DNA of 64,000 nucleotides from Leucaena leucocephala (Eukaryota; Streptophyta; Magnoliopsida; Fabales; Fabaceae), in the NCBI GenBank assembly GCA_037074615.1, contig CM073560.1, forward strand, positions 5,401,501 through 5,465,500. The letters run 5' to 3'. The position numbers and the translations under genes were made by a program. Position 1 is the stretch's first letter. Every line of letters starts with the position of its first letter. Shown here piece by piece: positions 1 through 13,069 of this stretch. Below the pieces are notes generated by a model, which was given only the letters and a program-made list of their open reading frames with translations, was not told the origin of the DNA and searched no databases.

Positions 1-449
1 TTTTTCTGTCTTTTCCCCTAAATTGTACGTATGGAAGTGTTTATTAAGAGATAATTCTAATATAAATAATTAAATATTAAAAAAAACAATACACATTTTT
101 GTGCGTGAATAACTAACTTGTTAATCTATTTTTTGTTTTGGATAGACGTTTGGATGAGTATAGACATATGGTTTTGATAAGAAAATCACATTTTTACGTA
201 TCTCTTGAACATTTGCTTAACTAATTTTTTTTAATATCAATAAATTAATTACTATTAAGCTTCTACATTAATAACCAACAAAATGAAAAGATATTTATTT
301 TCACTACTTTGTTCACACTTACTTTATATAGACTGAAAGAAAACGGGGGTATTATGTACACCACCATATAGTAATTTCTTCTCTTATCCCCCTATTAATT
401 CACTTTATATAAATCATATTAACTGCTATTGGTCCCGTTTTAAATAATG

Positions 450-451
<2 letters not shown>

Positions 452-499
<48 letters not shown>

Positions 500-500
500 T
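452..500. repeat. ATT trinucleotide microsatellite, about 16 units
   Basis: An uninterrupted run of ATT units. It translates to poly-leucine in one frame, which makes a spurious 81-codon ORF. There is no sign of a gene around it. Confidence 0.95.
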
Positions 501-1527
501 ATATTCTATACAACTTATATTCCCATCCCTCTACTCTCTAGTTTTGCTGACCTTGGAGGAAAGTTTTTAAGAAGTGTTAGAAAAATTCAGGGGAATCAGA
601 ATTCCAAGTTGATTTTTTTCAAGTATTATTATAATATAAAATGTGCTGACAAGGACATGTTTGTCAGGGGGTCGCCAAGAGTAAGGCTGTAATGTTGTTT
701 GAGTTTGGAGCAAGCAAACAGGGACTATCTTGCATGTTTGGTCAAATCATGTTTAGTTTTCTTTTTTTTCGTCTTTTTACTTGAAACTTATTGGTCCAAC
801 GGACGGACATAGAAGAATTTTTTTATATTATTAATAATTAATTGTTGGCGATGAATCCGAAAACGTTGTGGTGAAATACATGTGGGGCTTCCCTATGAAA
901 CTTCATGCCATATTTTGGTCCAATAATGACTATATAACATTAAAAAAAATTGGATTTATATTTATTTATTTATTTACGTTTAAGCTTGGATCAAGCATGG
1001 TTGAAAAATTGGGCCAAACAGATTGATTAAACTGAACCAATTCAAAGAATGGGATGAAGTGTCGCAGAAGGGAACTAGTAAAATTAAAAAATTACAAAAG
1101 ATTGTAACAAAGAAAAAATTACAAAAGAAAGAAATGATCCTTCAATTGGTCTAAACTCTAAACCAATGTTCTGGAACCGGCGGACGGGTTGAACCGGTTT
1201 GTAAGAAATTCTACCATAACTTCGTAAGAAATTCTATCATTACTCCATGATTTTTCTCATACATTTGACAACAAAGTTGTGTCCTTATCTTGTTTTCTTG
1301 GGTACTTTAAAACTCTTTTTTTTAATACCCCAGTCCTAAATATATATTAATTTGATTAGATATAAGAAATTAGTTAATATGATATTTTTTTCTAAACAAT
1401 CTCTATCATCTTCCTTACTCACTCCCTCTATTAGTTGATTATTATTGAGAGAATATCAATAGAGATAATTTAAAAAAAATTGATAAATATAAAAAATAAA
1501 TTATATTTAGAATTAAAATAAACTTTC

Positions 1528-1700
1528 CTATTAAGTCATATATTAAAGATGTATATCGTTTTTTCTTGTGCCAAAAAAAAAAATAGTTGAACTGATCAAA
1601 TCAAAAAATTACTTTTCTATTAAGTCATATATTAAAGATGTATATATTTTTTCTTGTGCCAAAAATAAAAAGATAAAGTAGTTGAACCAGTCAAAATCAA
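1528..1700. repeat. Diverged tandem duplication, unit about 85 bp
   Basis: Two neighbouring copies share the order of three landmarks: CTATTAAGTCATATATTAAA, a TTTTTTCTTGTGCCAAAAA-like run, and a GTTGAAC segment. They start near 1528 and 1616. The second copy has small indels. Confidence 0.75.
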
Positions 1701-2570
1701 AGAACTATGTGTCTGTGTATATTGAGTTAGCCAGTCTGTATTTTAGGATCTTAAATATACCATTGCAAGTCAAAAGAAATAAATTCAATTATTGAAGAAA
1801 ATAATATTTCACCTTTATATTATTCCTTCAATTTTTTATGACAGGCAGAGAGTATAAAACTCTGTAAGCAAAACTTAAATATGAAAAAAAAAATGCACAC
1901 ATAAAAAATCACCTAAAGAAAAACTTCAAACACCAACAAAATTCAAGATTCTCTTTTGATCATTGTTTAATTAGAATCTTATAACATTATCAAAAGTCAA
2001 ACATACTACTTTGACTAACTATAAATTGTTCAAGATGATTTACAACCATATCCTCCTCTAATCCTTAATATAATAACTAACTAATTAATTTAAATAAATT
2101 AAAGAAACTAAATAAATCAGTTAATTATATTATATACTCTTTAATTTACCCAAATTAATCAACTAACTCTTATATTAATTATGATTAATTAATTTATTTA
2201 ATTTTTTTAATCTACTCAAATTAGTCAACTATCTCTTATAATAAGGACCAAAATAGTATTTATATATCAATCAATTATGAATAAACAGGTCAACGGCCAG
2301 CCTAATTTACTATGGCAGAAACATTGCACCTTTCCAGTTTCCCCTACTTCATTCCCTAAATTTTTTCTCAAGACAATCAATCACTATATTACTAAGGAAA
2401 AATCAGACTGGTGACATATAATCTTAAGCTTAATTAACTATTTGACAGAAGAAAATTGATGGTGGACCATTATTCCATACAACCGCAATGTTAATTCCAG
2501 CAGCAAAAGGCAAATAAGAAAAAAAGATCACCATTGTTGATTAACATAAGATAGAACGGATCATACAGAA

Positions 2571-4405
2571 TTAGTTATGAGCAGAAGCTGCAGAATTTCC
2601 ATTTGCTTTTGTCCCTAAAACTGCACTACCACCCCCACCACCACCACCCCCCTCCATGTTAGGAAGATCTTCATTCGCATGCCGAACAAACTCCTCGGGC
2701 GACATGTGAGAACCATGGCATGCACAAACTATCCTTATTTGGTTAGTGCTGTATCTGAAAGTTACACCAGATATTGTCCTACCATTAGGGCCTGAACCTG
2801 TGGTAGAAACCCAAGGTAGGTTAGGGTAGGAACCGCTCCCGCCGAATTCCAAATCGGCAGCAAGACCTGGCTTAATAGCCGAAAAATCAATGAAGAAACC
2901 TTCTCCTGCTGATTGGTCAGGCATGTCTTTTGCCCTGAGGTTTGTGCTGCTTCCTTTCACATCTTCAGCCTGTGACGGAGCACCTTCTTCAGTCATGTGC
3001 TGTTTTCCATCGACTTTTGTTCGATCTAGCAGCCTTCCTTCACATGGTGTGGCCTCTGATAAATTACCTGAGATTACATGTATGGCACCTAGAATGACAC
3101 AAGAATAGTGAAATGTCATTACAATCAGATCTCCAACACAAGTACAAGACATAAATTTGTTTATCTAAATGGGCTTAAACTTGTTTAGCATTCCAACTTT
3201 GTATCGATTTATAAATTTGGTTCATGATTAGGACGCATGACGTTAGCCAGCAAATATATAAAGGGAATCCCCAATTTAACATTAAGTGGGTCAAGAGTCG
3301 GATGCATAAAGAGTGATGTGTATCATTGGAGATACACATCACTCGTCCATGTTATCTTAAGTTTGAATTACATTAAGAGTTTATTTAGAGATCTCTTCCA
3401 TTCATCTCATAAGTCATTTTTACCTGAGTTTGGTGGGGCCCTTCCTGTGAAGGAAGGGTGTAATTGTTGAGGATGCGAAACCAAACCCCAAGAGTTTTCT
3501 TTATCCAACATTGGAAGCTGAACAGAAGGATATCCTAACATCATTGGCAAGTTTCCGTTATTCACCGGTTGAGCTCCTGGGCGTTCACCAGTTGTAGTTG
3601 ACATCACATGCATCACTGCAGGGATCTGCGGGCTTGGTGTACCAACGGAGTTAGATTCTTTTACAGGCGGAGGGTAAGGCGCATTCATCACATTTACTTG
3701 TTGCGGGAAGGAAGCGGCATAATTCAAATTTGCGAGCTTAAAATCTTTTTCTGATGAACCAGTAAACCTCTTTTGCCCACTAACATCAGTAGGACTCAGG
3801 TCGGAACCTCCTCGAATGTCTTTTAGAGTGTCAGAAGAACCACCGACTCTGGCAAGTCGTTTGGAACCATCGTCATGGCGTGAGATAGGCCTAGAGGTTA
3901 AGTTCTCAGCTTCAGAATCTGCCACATCTTCATTTTCTGCAGCTGAGCCATCTTCTGTTAGAGAAATGTGTGATGTTCTAGCTTTGTCATGTAGAGCTTC
4001 ACTTTCATGCTTCTTCTGATTATTTATCTCATCAAACATCATTTTCCGTTTATTTCCCCCATCTAACCGTTTATCTTCATCAATTTCAACACTTTTACTA
4101 TTGTTACCAAGCCAAAGTCCTCTCCCACTTAAATTCACAGAGGCATCTTCTTCTTTGTCCTTGGAAAGATCATTAAAGAAGTTCTCCTCCAGTTTGGGGC
4201 GATCGGCTCTTTGAGCCCCAGCAATTAAGTCTTGCTTCTGGGATTCAGTCTGAAAGAAGCTTTTGAATTCATCAACCATTTTGCCACCTCTACCAGCTTC
4301 TTCTGTCCTGGTATCTGAGGAGGCACCATTCTTACTCTTGGGTTTGGCAGATGAACCGCCACAAGATAGACCAAGGCTGAGCTCAAGCCCATTCTCATCA
4401 TCCAT
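2571..4405 (-). CDS. NINJA: NINJA-family adaptor protein (JAZ-TOPLESS bridge)
   Basis: This is a nuclear adaptor that links JAZ repressors to TOPLESS co-repressors in jasmonate signalling. There are two coding exons: 4405-3424 and 3088-2571 (499 aa), joined in phase 1 by an intron with donor CAG|GTAAAA and acceptor TTCTAG. The N terminus starts MDDENGLELSLGLS; LELSLGL at residues 7-13 is the EAR motif that recruits TOPLESS. A basic NKRKM stretch near residue 118 is a plausible NLS. The C-terminal conserved block (GRTISGV, then IRIVCACHGSHMSPEEFVRHA) is the NINJA/AFP C domain that binds the TIFY motif of JAZ. The very start and the C domain point to NINJA itself rather than an ABI5-binding AFP. 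A run of eight glycines follows the C domain. A second in-phase acceptor 21 nt downstream (exon start 3067) would drop seven residues; I cannot tell which is used. Confidence 0.93.
3311..3344. repeat. Perfect 14-bp hairpin inside the NINJA intron
   Basis: GAGTGATGTGTATC (3311-3324) is followed by a 6-nt loop and its exact reverse complement (3331-3344). It lies in the 335-nt coding intron of NINJA. It may be a small transposon scar or a structured intron element. Confidence 0.85.
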
Positions 4406-4464
4406 ATTGTAATATATCTAAAGATATCGAAACAGTTCACAGTTCACACACAATCCCTTTCCAA

Positions 4465-6110
4465 GCTGATAATCATATGCAAGGCGCTGCCTTCAACAAC
4501 AAGAAAACATCCTTGAATAACAGCATCCAGTTTGAAATCAAATGACAAGAAAACCATACCAGTTGGGTCGGTAAAAAAACCATACCAGTTGGGTCAGTAA
4601 AGGCTAATATTCCAAAAATTCTAACATAAACTTGGTTATCATTAAATGTACATAAATAATCATAACTTTCCCATATATATCCTTTTGACAAAGAGGACAA
4701 GCATATTTCAATCATGAACGAATGTGAAATGAACAAAAACTCCTGTACTTGCAGAATGTGAAATTAACAACCAATCAAATAAAACGAAATACATTTGCAC
4801 GCTCTAGGAAAGCAAAGGATAACAACATGTAGAAAAGGTGCCTGATGCAGCACCTCTCACACCATAAGAGGCATTGCCTTCAATGGGGGTGGCACAAGGC
4901 ATGAGCCTTTTGCAACCTTTTCCTCAAGAAAGGCATGCGCCGCCCCTACTAATTTGAAGCAATAAGCTTCCCAAGCTTAAAAATATAAAATTAGGAGTAA
5001 GAGAGAGTAGGAAACTATAAAACTCAACTGGAAAAATCCCAACCAGCTGTTACATTCAAGAGAATAGGGTAAAATAATAACTCTAGCTTTAAAAGGTTAT
5101 TTAGGATACTAGTTATTTAGGCTTTTGTCTACAAACAAAAACATATGGCAGCTGAACTCTGGAACATAACAGAAAGGAAGAAAAAAAAGTTCAGGGTAGA
5201 ACTTCAGGAATTCAAAGCTCACAACTCATACACTACACCTTTTTCTTCTCCTTCAAGGTACCTCCTACTTCTACTTAATTGTTTCAGCTGTTAGAATATA
5301 GACAGAACAGAGGAGGAAAGAAGAACATGTAGTGCGCAATATCAGAGATCACAACTCACTCACTATCTTTATCGCATTTTCTTCACATTTAAGTTTGTCT
5401 AATCTTTTCATTATATAGCATGTTTTCTTTTCTTATTTCGGCGCCATTCGAGTGTGCCTTTCAAGCCCCTCTTGACTAAGGCGTTTCAGAGCCTGAAGGC
5501 CCCTTTCGTTTTATACAACCTTACACAAGTACTCACCAGCAGGAAGCATTAAGAGTGTGGGTCCAGAAGAAAACTAATACTAAATCTCACGAAATGCTTC
5601 TCCAATTCCAGCCCAAAGCTAATTAGGTCTGTGTCTTCTCGTTTCAATTGAATCATGATTAAAACATTGGAAAAAACACAATCAAACCTTGAATTTAGTT
5701 TCCTTAAAGTTCCTGTTTCATCGGAAATCAAGCGAGGAATCCAGATCTAGCTACTTAACAAAATCATGCAAGCAGACTCAGTGAATCAGAAACTTAAATC
5801 CCTTCACCCAAAACATTAAAACTGGAAGTTTAAAACATATCCATGAACAATCTAAACCGGGAGAAACATGATTAAGAAAACAAACATAAGATATGGAACA
5901 AGTGAACAAAAACAAGCATATCAGCACCTTTAGGATCCAAGGGAAAAAATCCAATAAAAAATACAAAAACTACACAAAAGTCAAAAGACAAAGAGAAAGG
6001 GAAAGAGAGATTAACCTGAAGGGGAAGAGAGATGATGATGATGATCAAACCCTAAGTCAAGTCGTTCTGTGCAGACACAGAGCAGAGGAAGATGGGTACT
6101 GAGATGGAGG
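4465..6110 (-). other. Probable 5' leader with a 1.5 kb intron for NINJA
   Basis: On the minus strand, CTTCAG|GTTAAT at 6016/6015 is a good donor. ATTATCAG (exon start 4465) or AAGGCAG (exon start 4486) are good acceptors upstream of the ATG at 4405. The candidate leader exon (about 6016-6110) carries GATGAT repeats and CT-rich sequence typical of plant leaders. No upstream ATG lies between 4465 and 4405. The intron contains GC-richer, repeat-like stretches near 4830-4930 and 5440-5515. Inferred from splice signals only. Confidence 0.45.
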
Positions 6111-6124
6111 AGAGAGAAATGGTC

Positions 6125-7798
6125 GAAGAATATAAATATTTATTCAATTTATTTAATTATTTAATTTAATTTGTTTAATTAAAAAAATTCTCTCCAGTTT
6201 TGGCATGTGGTTCTCATGGAGATGCTCATTTCGTTCCGTCGAATACCGTAGCAGACCAAAGCCTGGTTTGGTACGGCCAAAAAAACACTCTAGTAAAATG
6301 TTTTTGCCCATTGTGTTATTATTATTTTTTTAAAAAAATTAAAAATTAATATAATCTTTAACCCTTTAAATTTGTACTAATTTTAATTTTAATCTCTCGA
6401 TTCATTATTTTTTAAAAACTTAATTTATAATTCAACTTATTTTTAATAAGTCTATCTAATTTTTTTTTATCATATCATTACAATATCACATATTTTCAAT
6501 TAAGTTTTTATATTTTTTCTTTAAATTAGATACTTATAATTTCACTTTATTTTTAATTAAATCTCCACTTTTTTTTTATTTGTCACCTAAAATTATAAAG
6601 GTGGGATTAAAAAATAAAAACAGGCAAAATTATAAAGATTTTGTAAAATGAAAAGAAAAACTACGGAGAGTTAATTAAAAATAAGTGAACTTATAAAGGC
6701 ATGACAAAAAACTAATAAAACTTAGTTAAGAATTAAATGAAATTATAAGTACTTGCAAGATAATTTTTTTTTTATTTTTTAAAGTTGTATTTTGTGTTAT
6801 TGTCTTATTATCTACTCTTATATTTTTCTTTGTTGTTATTTGTTTGTTTATTACTCATCCTTTTGTACTTTTATAATTTTTAGAAGTATTTAGTGTTTTG
6901 TTTTATTGTGTTATATATTATTTACTCGTGTATTTCGTTTTATTAATGATATTTAAGAAAAGACTACAGAGATTTTGCCATGCAACTTTCAAATAAGCAT
7001 TAATAACAAACAAATCAACAAAAGACGACAATCAATAATATAGAAATTAATAAAAAGCAAATTTCAGTAAAAAATATTAAAAACAAAAATATTATTGAAC
7101 CAAAAGAAGAAGAAGCATTAAAACCCTGAATAGCTGTCAATTTTTTAAGAATGTTCAATATTTTAACTTAAAAATTTATAATATATAGCGATATATAGAC
7201 AGCAAATATTGAACTTACCTGCTCTAAATTTTATTTTAAAAAAAATGAGCACTTATACTCATATTCTTGCAGGAAAGGAAATAGTTCAAACCACAAACTC
7301 AAGTTAGCATTCTATGAATTATTTAAAAAAAAAACAGGTGGCATCATCTAGTTCATAGAACTAAAAGAACTAAAATCCTCCTTATGTAACACAATAAAAT
7401 AATTTGAAAAGCTAAAACAAAAAATTCTATTCGAAATACTGTTAAGTACTAAAATATAAACGCATCTTTTAATGAGGATTCAAATTTTAATTCACTACAT
7501 TATGATAAATTAACCCTTCTTCTAAATCTATTTCCTTTAATTTACATGGCATCAACTTATTAATAATTTTGAGATTCAATTTAGAATTAAATTTTTTAGT
7601 AGTATAATTTATTTTGTTTTTGAACTATAGTTCTTTCTCTTGTACAAAAATAATAATTTTGGGCCTTTCTTTGACATTGCCATTTCTGGCCCACTTTAGT
7701 CCCTTTAGCTATTTGATGATTTGATTCAATAAATCCTATAATGCCTCATTCAACAACTTGGACTTATTAGTTATTAAGGTATTGAAAATCATGTTGGC
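6125..7798. other. AT-rich spacer, nothing recognised
   Basis: No ORF with a recognisable product, no clear repeat boundary. The region upstream of about 6110 should contain the NINJA promoter, but I could not fix a TATA box. Confidence 0.5.
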
Positions 7799-7800
7799 CA

Positions 7801-7985
7801 ACTAACAGGGTTGATCCGAGTAGTAAGCTATTTAGTATCACTTAAGTAAGGTCTTGAGTTCGAGCTTTGGCGTATGCAAAAAATTTCTGTTGGGAGATTC
7901 ACCCACCATAGCCAAGTGCGCGACGCAGGTCAGATCTAAATGTAGTCGGGGTAAAATTCCAGTAAATTGGGTGAGTACAAAAAAA
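7801..7985 (+). mobile_element. tRNA-derived SINE, family A, copy 1 (nearly full length)
   Basis: A pol III type SINE with an A-box-like segment (GAGTAGTAAG), a B-box (GTCTTGAGTTCGAGC) and a body shared with the copies near 20.3, 27.1, 27.9 and 41.7 kb (motifs CACCCACCATAGCC and TGCGCGACGC). It ends in an A-run. Flanking 14-bp direct repeats (AATCATGTTGGCCA at 7787-7800 and AATCATGCTGTCCA at 7986-7999) differ at two positions and are the target-site duplication. Confidence 0.85.
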
Positions 7986-7999
7986 AATCATGCTGTCCA

Positions 8000-10900
8000 T
8001 TGAACTAATAGAAAATAATAATTTAAGGGTAAGTGGTTGAATCGTAGTTAAACAAGAATTTATCAAATCATAATTAAAATAATATATTTAATTAAAACAT
8101 ACAAAAATTTTCATATATAACATTTGAAAGAATAATATTTAAATAAAAAATATTAATCCATAAGTAGATAGAAAATTTATATATAAATCCCACATAACCA
8201 AACAAAATAAGTTTATTAAAGCATAAATATGACGAATTATTTTTTTAAACTCACAACAATGTGTTTGAGGCTAGGCAATGAGAGAGAGAAAATATAAACT
8301 CTAACCCAATCAATTTGTCTAAAAATCTTAATTGGACTAGATAGATGATTGATTCATCAGTTCATTAGTATAATCGAATGATTTGGGTTGAGTTTTAATA
8401 CCACGCGAGTTTAGATTGAAACTAGGGAAAAATACAACTTGGATTTAGGTACTGTGTTAGATAAATAATCTATTTTAGTCATAAATAAAAGATTTCAATT
8501 TATTTTATCTTCTAAAATTATAATTTTTCTTCTAAAATATCTTTATATGATTACACATATTAAATTATTTTTTATCAATGGTAGTTTAAATACACATAAT
8601 TAAATATAATATTTTAGGGAAATTAACACACAATTATTATAATTAACTAATTTAATTAATTTTTTAATTTATTTAAATTAATTAAATAACTTTTATATTA
8701 CAAACGGGAGGTAGTATAATTTATTATTTCAATCGATTCCTTAACTTTGAATAAATGTTATACATATGAAGGTTTCCCACATCTACATCATCATGTTCAA
8801 TTAGTCCAACTTGACTTTGCAAAGAGATAATACGGCCAACAATGCAACATTATCTTTGTCTTGTTGTCTTTTGATTTGATAATTGGTGCAACTTGACTTT
8901 GTAGAGACATATCTCATTCGATGATTCAACCATTTCTTTATCTTCTTATCTTTTACAATTTTCTCCACTAAGACCATGTGAATTAATAATCCCAACTATT
9001 TTCAAGTATTAAGAAAGCATTCGAACATTAACCTAAAAAAAGAAAAAGAGAAAGAGTTATAAAATATTTTTTCTAATTTTAAATATAAGAATTAATTAAA
9101 AAAAATTTTATAATTCTAAATATAAAATATCGTTACTTCTTAAATTTATAATTTTTCTTTCAAATTAATGTATCAAGGGAGGTTTTTATTGAAGGTAGTA
9201 ATTAAAATAAATATTTTAAAAAAAATTAACACATATGTATTACAAGTAACTAATTTTAAAAAAAATAATTATAAAAAATTGGTTATCTAATAAATGAAAT
9301 ATTATTTTAGTAACAATATTGCAAAAGGTTCCAAATCTAGTTGACAGGATGATAAACATATTAAATTGAATAATGTCAGAAATTTTTGTTCCTTTGATGA
9401 CTTTTTTTTTTTTTTACGTGGAGCACCTGGTATCCTAAACCTATCTCATTTTAATTTAAAAGATTAGTGGTGTAGACTAATTCAGATTAAGTCCGGTAAC
9501 CACAATAGACACAAAACTTTATAATCAAGTATTTAATAATGCTATATTCACATAGTTCGAATTTGAGATCTCGAATTAAATTAATATAACCCCTTATCAG
9601 TTAAAGTAAGTGTTTGGCAGCGTTTCTTTGACGACTTTGGCACTTGGCTTTCATGATCAGGTTCAGATTTGAGTTGGCAATATCCACATGCCATAAATGT
9701 TAAATACAAGTCAAATAATTTTTTTTTAAAAAAAATATGCTTAGAAATTAAAGCTCCTCTAATAATACTGAATGCTAAGAACAAAAGACATCTTGCAAAG
9801 TGAAAAGAACTATTAATGCAAGTTATCATAATTAATGTTATTTCAGAATTTGATATCGATGTATTTCTTACGTTTTATTTAAATACTTCTTAAGAAAATA
9901 TTTTATAATCTAATACTTTTCTGGCTTTAAATATTTCTTTTAAGGTATATATTTACTTGTTTATTTTTTTTTGAAGGAATAATCTTATGCTCCTATTTGA
10001 AATACAAGTCAAATATTAAAAAGATCAAGTTCCACTTGTGACATTTATAATATCTCCAATAAAATGATTTAGGGGACTGTAGTACACAATGTTTTTAATT
10101 TTTTTTTTGGTTAAGGTATATATTTATTGCTCTAAATTTATATCAAATTTTATTTTAAATTTTTTAAATTTATAAAATATATTTTCAGTCCCTTAATATT
10201 AATACTATTAGTTTTATTAACTAAAAATATTGACCAGATAAATCTTTCGTAACAACAGTCTAGTTTAAATGGTAAATTTATAATTAAATGTTGATATATG
10301 AATCTTTGATATAAAATTTATAAATTTTAAATATAATTTATCAGTATTTAATTATTGAATCATTGCTTAAATTTGTTGAGTTGATGAGATTAATGATGTT
10401 AATATTAAATAACTAAAAATATATGTTAAAAATTTATGTATTAAAATAAAATTGGAAAAATCCCAAAAAATAACCACTTAAATTTTAAAATCTCAAATTA
10501 GGTTGTTTACTACATTTTATAAGCTATTGACTACTCTTGTAAAGTAAATAATAATTTTTTTTGTAGTAAATCTTGATATGAGATTTTGAAATTCAAGTGG
10601 TTGTTTTTTAGGATTTTCTTAATAAAATTTGATGAAACTTAGAAGACGAACCATGCACTTTAACCTTTCTTTCTTTCGTTTCCAACCACATGGTTTTTAG
10701 TTTCCATTCAATAGGATTCTCAGAATTTAGTTGTCCATTTCAGGCTTATTGTAACTCCTCTGCCCCTCACCACCCCCTCTAAAAAAATTTCATTTTTATA
10801 AAACGTCTTGGCACAGGACATGGGCAAAGGATATCCTAGTCATGTCCGGTCCCGTAAATACCCTTATTTAAAATTAATAAATAATTGCAAATAATTAATA

Positions 10901-11336
10901 AAAATTTGAAAATAAAAATATAATATAAGTTGGGTTGGACCATGTCCACATAAACCTATGTATCTATTGTAAACCCAACCAACTTCTTTTTATATTTTTT
11001 TTTATTTCATTTTGACCCAACCTAAAGTGATTAGATAGGATTGGGCCCTAAGGCTAATTAGATGATAATTATTGAAAAGAAAAAAGATAGACAATTGCCA
11101 ATGAGAATTAGTACAGATAATAAAAAACGAATTTATATCCTATAATGACATAAGTTCAATTTTCTCTATTGTTGTGAGAGCTTTTTTGGTAGGCGATATA
11201 GTAAATCCCTTATAAGTATTTTTTAAACCCTAGGACTGTGCCCTATCTGTTGTTAAGAATCAGTGCCAAACCCAAATAAATTTTCGTGTAGCAAAAAAAA
11301 AAGAAGAAGAAGACAATTCCTTATCATTGTGAAACC
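8000..11336. other. AT-rich spacer with decayed repeats
   Basis: No gene is supported. It holds a Stowaway-like AT-rich tract (about 8590-8715), a weak inverted pair around 10130-10450 and scattered AT-rich repeat debris. Confidence 0.45.
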
Positions 11337-11352
11337 AGGCTATGTGGATGCT

Positions 11353-11528
11353 AACAAAGGTGAATCCAAGGAGTTATCTCATAACTCATAAGATTGTAAG
11401 TTCAAATCCCGCCTCCAATGTAAGAATTTTGTTAATAAGTGATCTATAAGTAACTTTGTAAATGCTCTTTAAACTTGGAGTCTAGAAGCATACCCTGACT
11501 TTAGTAAGCCCCATACTCAACTCACCTA

Positions 11529-11575
<47 letters not shown>
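11353..11575 (+). mobile_element. SINE, family C, with TA-repeat tail
   Basis: The element is bounded by perfect 16-bp direct repeats AGGCTATGTGGATGCT (11337-11352 and 11576-11591). Its head carries a B-box-like GTAAGTTCAAATCCCG and its 3' end is a (TA)n run instead of poly(A). The perfect duplication says the insertion is recent compared with most repeats here. Weak relatives may exist near 19635-19720 and 28365-28490. Confidence 0.8.
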
Positions 11576-11577
<2 letters not shown>

Positions 11578-11975
11578 GCTATGTGGATGCTCAATTCATA
11601 ATGAGTAGGTGAAGTGTAACTGATAAAGGGTCCTATATGGAGGAAATTGAACTAATAAGGCAAGCTATTTGCCTATTCCAAAATCAAGAGTTTTTTTTTT
11701 CCTTTTAAAGACAAGTACCATTCCATATTATCTTTCCCAAATAGGTTTCATTAATTCATGACCAAGTAATACCAATTATGGTTGGAGAGATTGTGCATGA
11801 AACAAACTATGCTAGGAGACTTTTTTCTTAATTTAGGTTCAACTTAGCTTACATCCGTATAGCCATAGATTGATATTTTGATTAATGAAAAAAATGAATT
11901 CGTTAGTGCTTATAATTTCACTTACTTTTTAATTATATCTCAGTAGCTCTTTTATTGGTTTCTTACAATTTTTTC

Positions 11976-13069
11976 AAGGGTTAAAGTATAAATTTCTACT
12001 GAAAGTTTTCACTCAGAACACTGGTATTCAGAAGGTTTTTACGAGTAATATTATCCGAAAGTTTTTAAATTACAACAATATCGCATTGACTGTTAACCAA
12101 AATTAAGTTTGATTATTAGTTGACTAATATATTAACGTAGCATACCACGTGGCATCCATATCATTTTTTATTTTAGATTAAGGTACAAATTTACCCCGAA
12201 AATTTTGTCTCATGAGTGCTAGATATTCAGAATTGTTTATGGGTTCAATGGTGTTCCGATCATTATCCAAATTCTGTTTAACTGTTAATTTAACCAAATA
12301 TATTGAGATGACCGGTCCACATATCACCCGCTTCATTTTTTTAACTCAAATTTATAAATAAAAAAATTATAAAAATGTATTTATTCAAATTTAACTGTTA
12401 AAAGAGTATTTTTTTTGGGAGACCATACTTTATTCTTATATATTTTGTAAGTATAAAGTAAAGCAAAAAAAATATAAAAGAAAACATATATGAGTAGGAC
12501 AGAATTCTTAAAAGGCATGAATGAAGGGGTCTATTTTTTAATAACTACGTGTGTATGTTAACTTATAACTATAAATATAAGAAAAAAAAACATATGAGAC
12601 TGTCATATGTTATTTTTTGATAAGGTCTCAGAGTATGATATGTTGAGAGTAATATTATAATAATGACGGAGTTTGAAAGGATGTAATTTTTTTAATTGTT
12701 TACTTTTTTATAAATATGATTTGGGAAAAAACTGAAGTAGATGACATGTGTACGGACTAACTTAATATATTTTATCAAACTAATAATCAAACTGAACCTG
12801 AATATAGTCAAGCATACCTAGCGCTCATAAGTAAAAACTTTCAGAACAAATTTTTACCTTAATCCAAAAATAAAAAATGATGTAAATATCACGTGACATG
12901 TCATGTCAACATATTGGCTAACTAACAATAAAACTTAACTTTGGATAACGGTAAGGACGATAATGTTATAATTTGAAAACTTTCAAGGTAACATTTTTCC
13001 TAAAAAAACTTTTAAATACCCAATACTCCTGATTAAAAATTTTCAAGATAAAATTACACTTTAACCTTT
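11976..13069. mobile_element. Foldback (MULE-like) element with about 350-bp inverted arms
   Basis: The left arm starts AAGGGTTAAAGTATAAATTT and the right end, read in reverse complement, starts AAAGGTTAAAGTGTAATTTT. The two arms match in order for more than 300 bp (motifs TTCTTTTTTATTT, CACGTGG/CACGTGA, GAGTGCTAG/GAGCGCTAG). Each arm is itself made of two diverged direct units, both opening with TTAAGGTA/TTAAAGTA and a CTGAAAGTTTT-like motif. The centre (about 12400-12730) has no ORF. Target duplications could not be identified. Class is inferred as non-autonomous Mutator-like or generic foldback. Confidence 0.7.

Larger units (their letters stand above)
1..2400. other. Gene-free AT-rich spacer downstream of NINJA
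   Basis: No coding region is supported here. The stretch is AT-rich spacer with an ATT microsatellite near 452-500, a diverged tandem duplication near 1528-1700 and Stowaway-like AT-rich sequence near 2040-2270. The 3' part (about 2400-2570) may hold the 3' UTR of the minus-strand NINJA gene. Confidence 0.6.

Noticed and set aside
447..692. 81-codon ORF starting with poly-leucine
   Set aside because: It is the ATT microsatellite read in one frame; the rest has no protein-like content.
11399..11420. tRNA gene suggested by a GTTCAAATCCC box
   Set aside because: No acceptor or anticodon stems form around it; the box belongs to a SINE bounded by target duplications.
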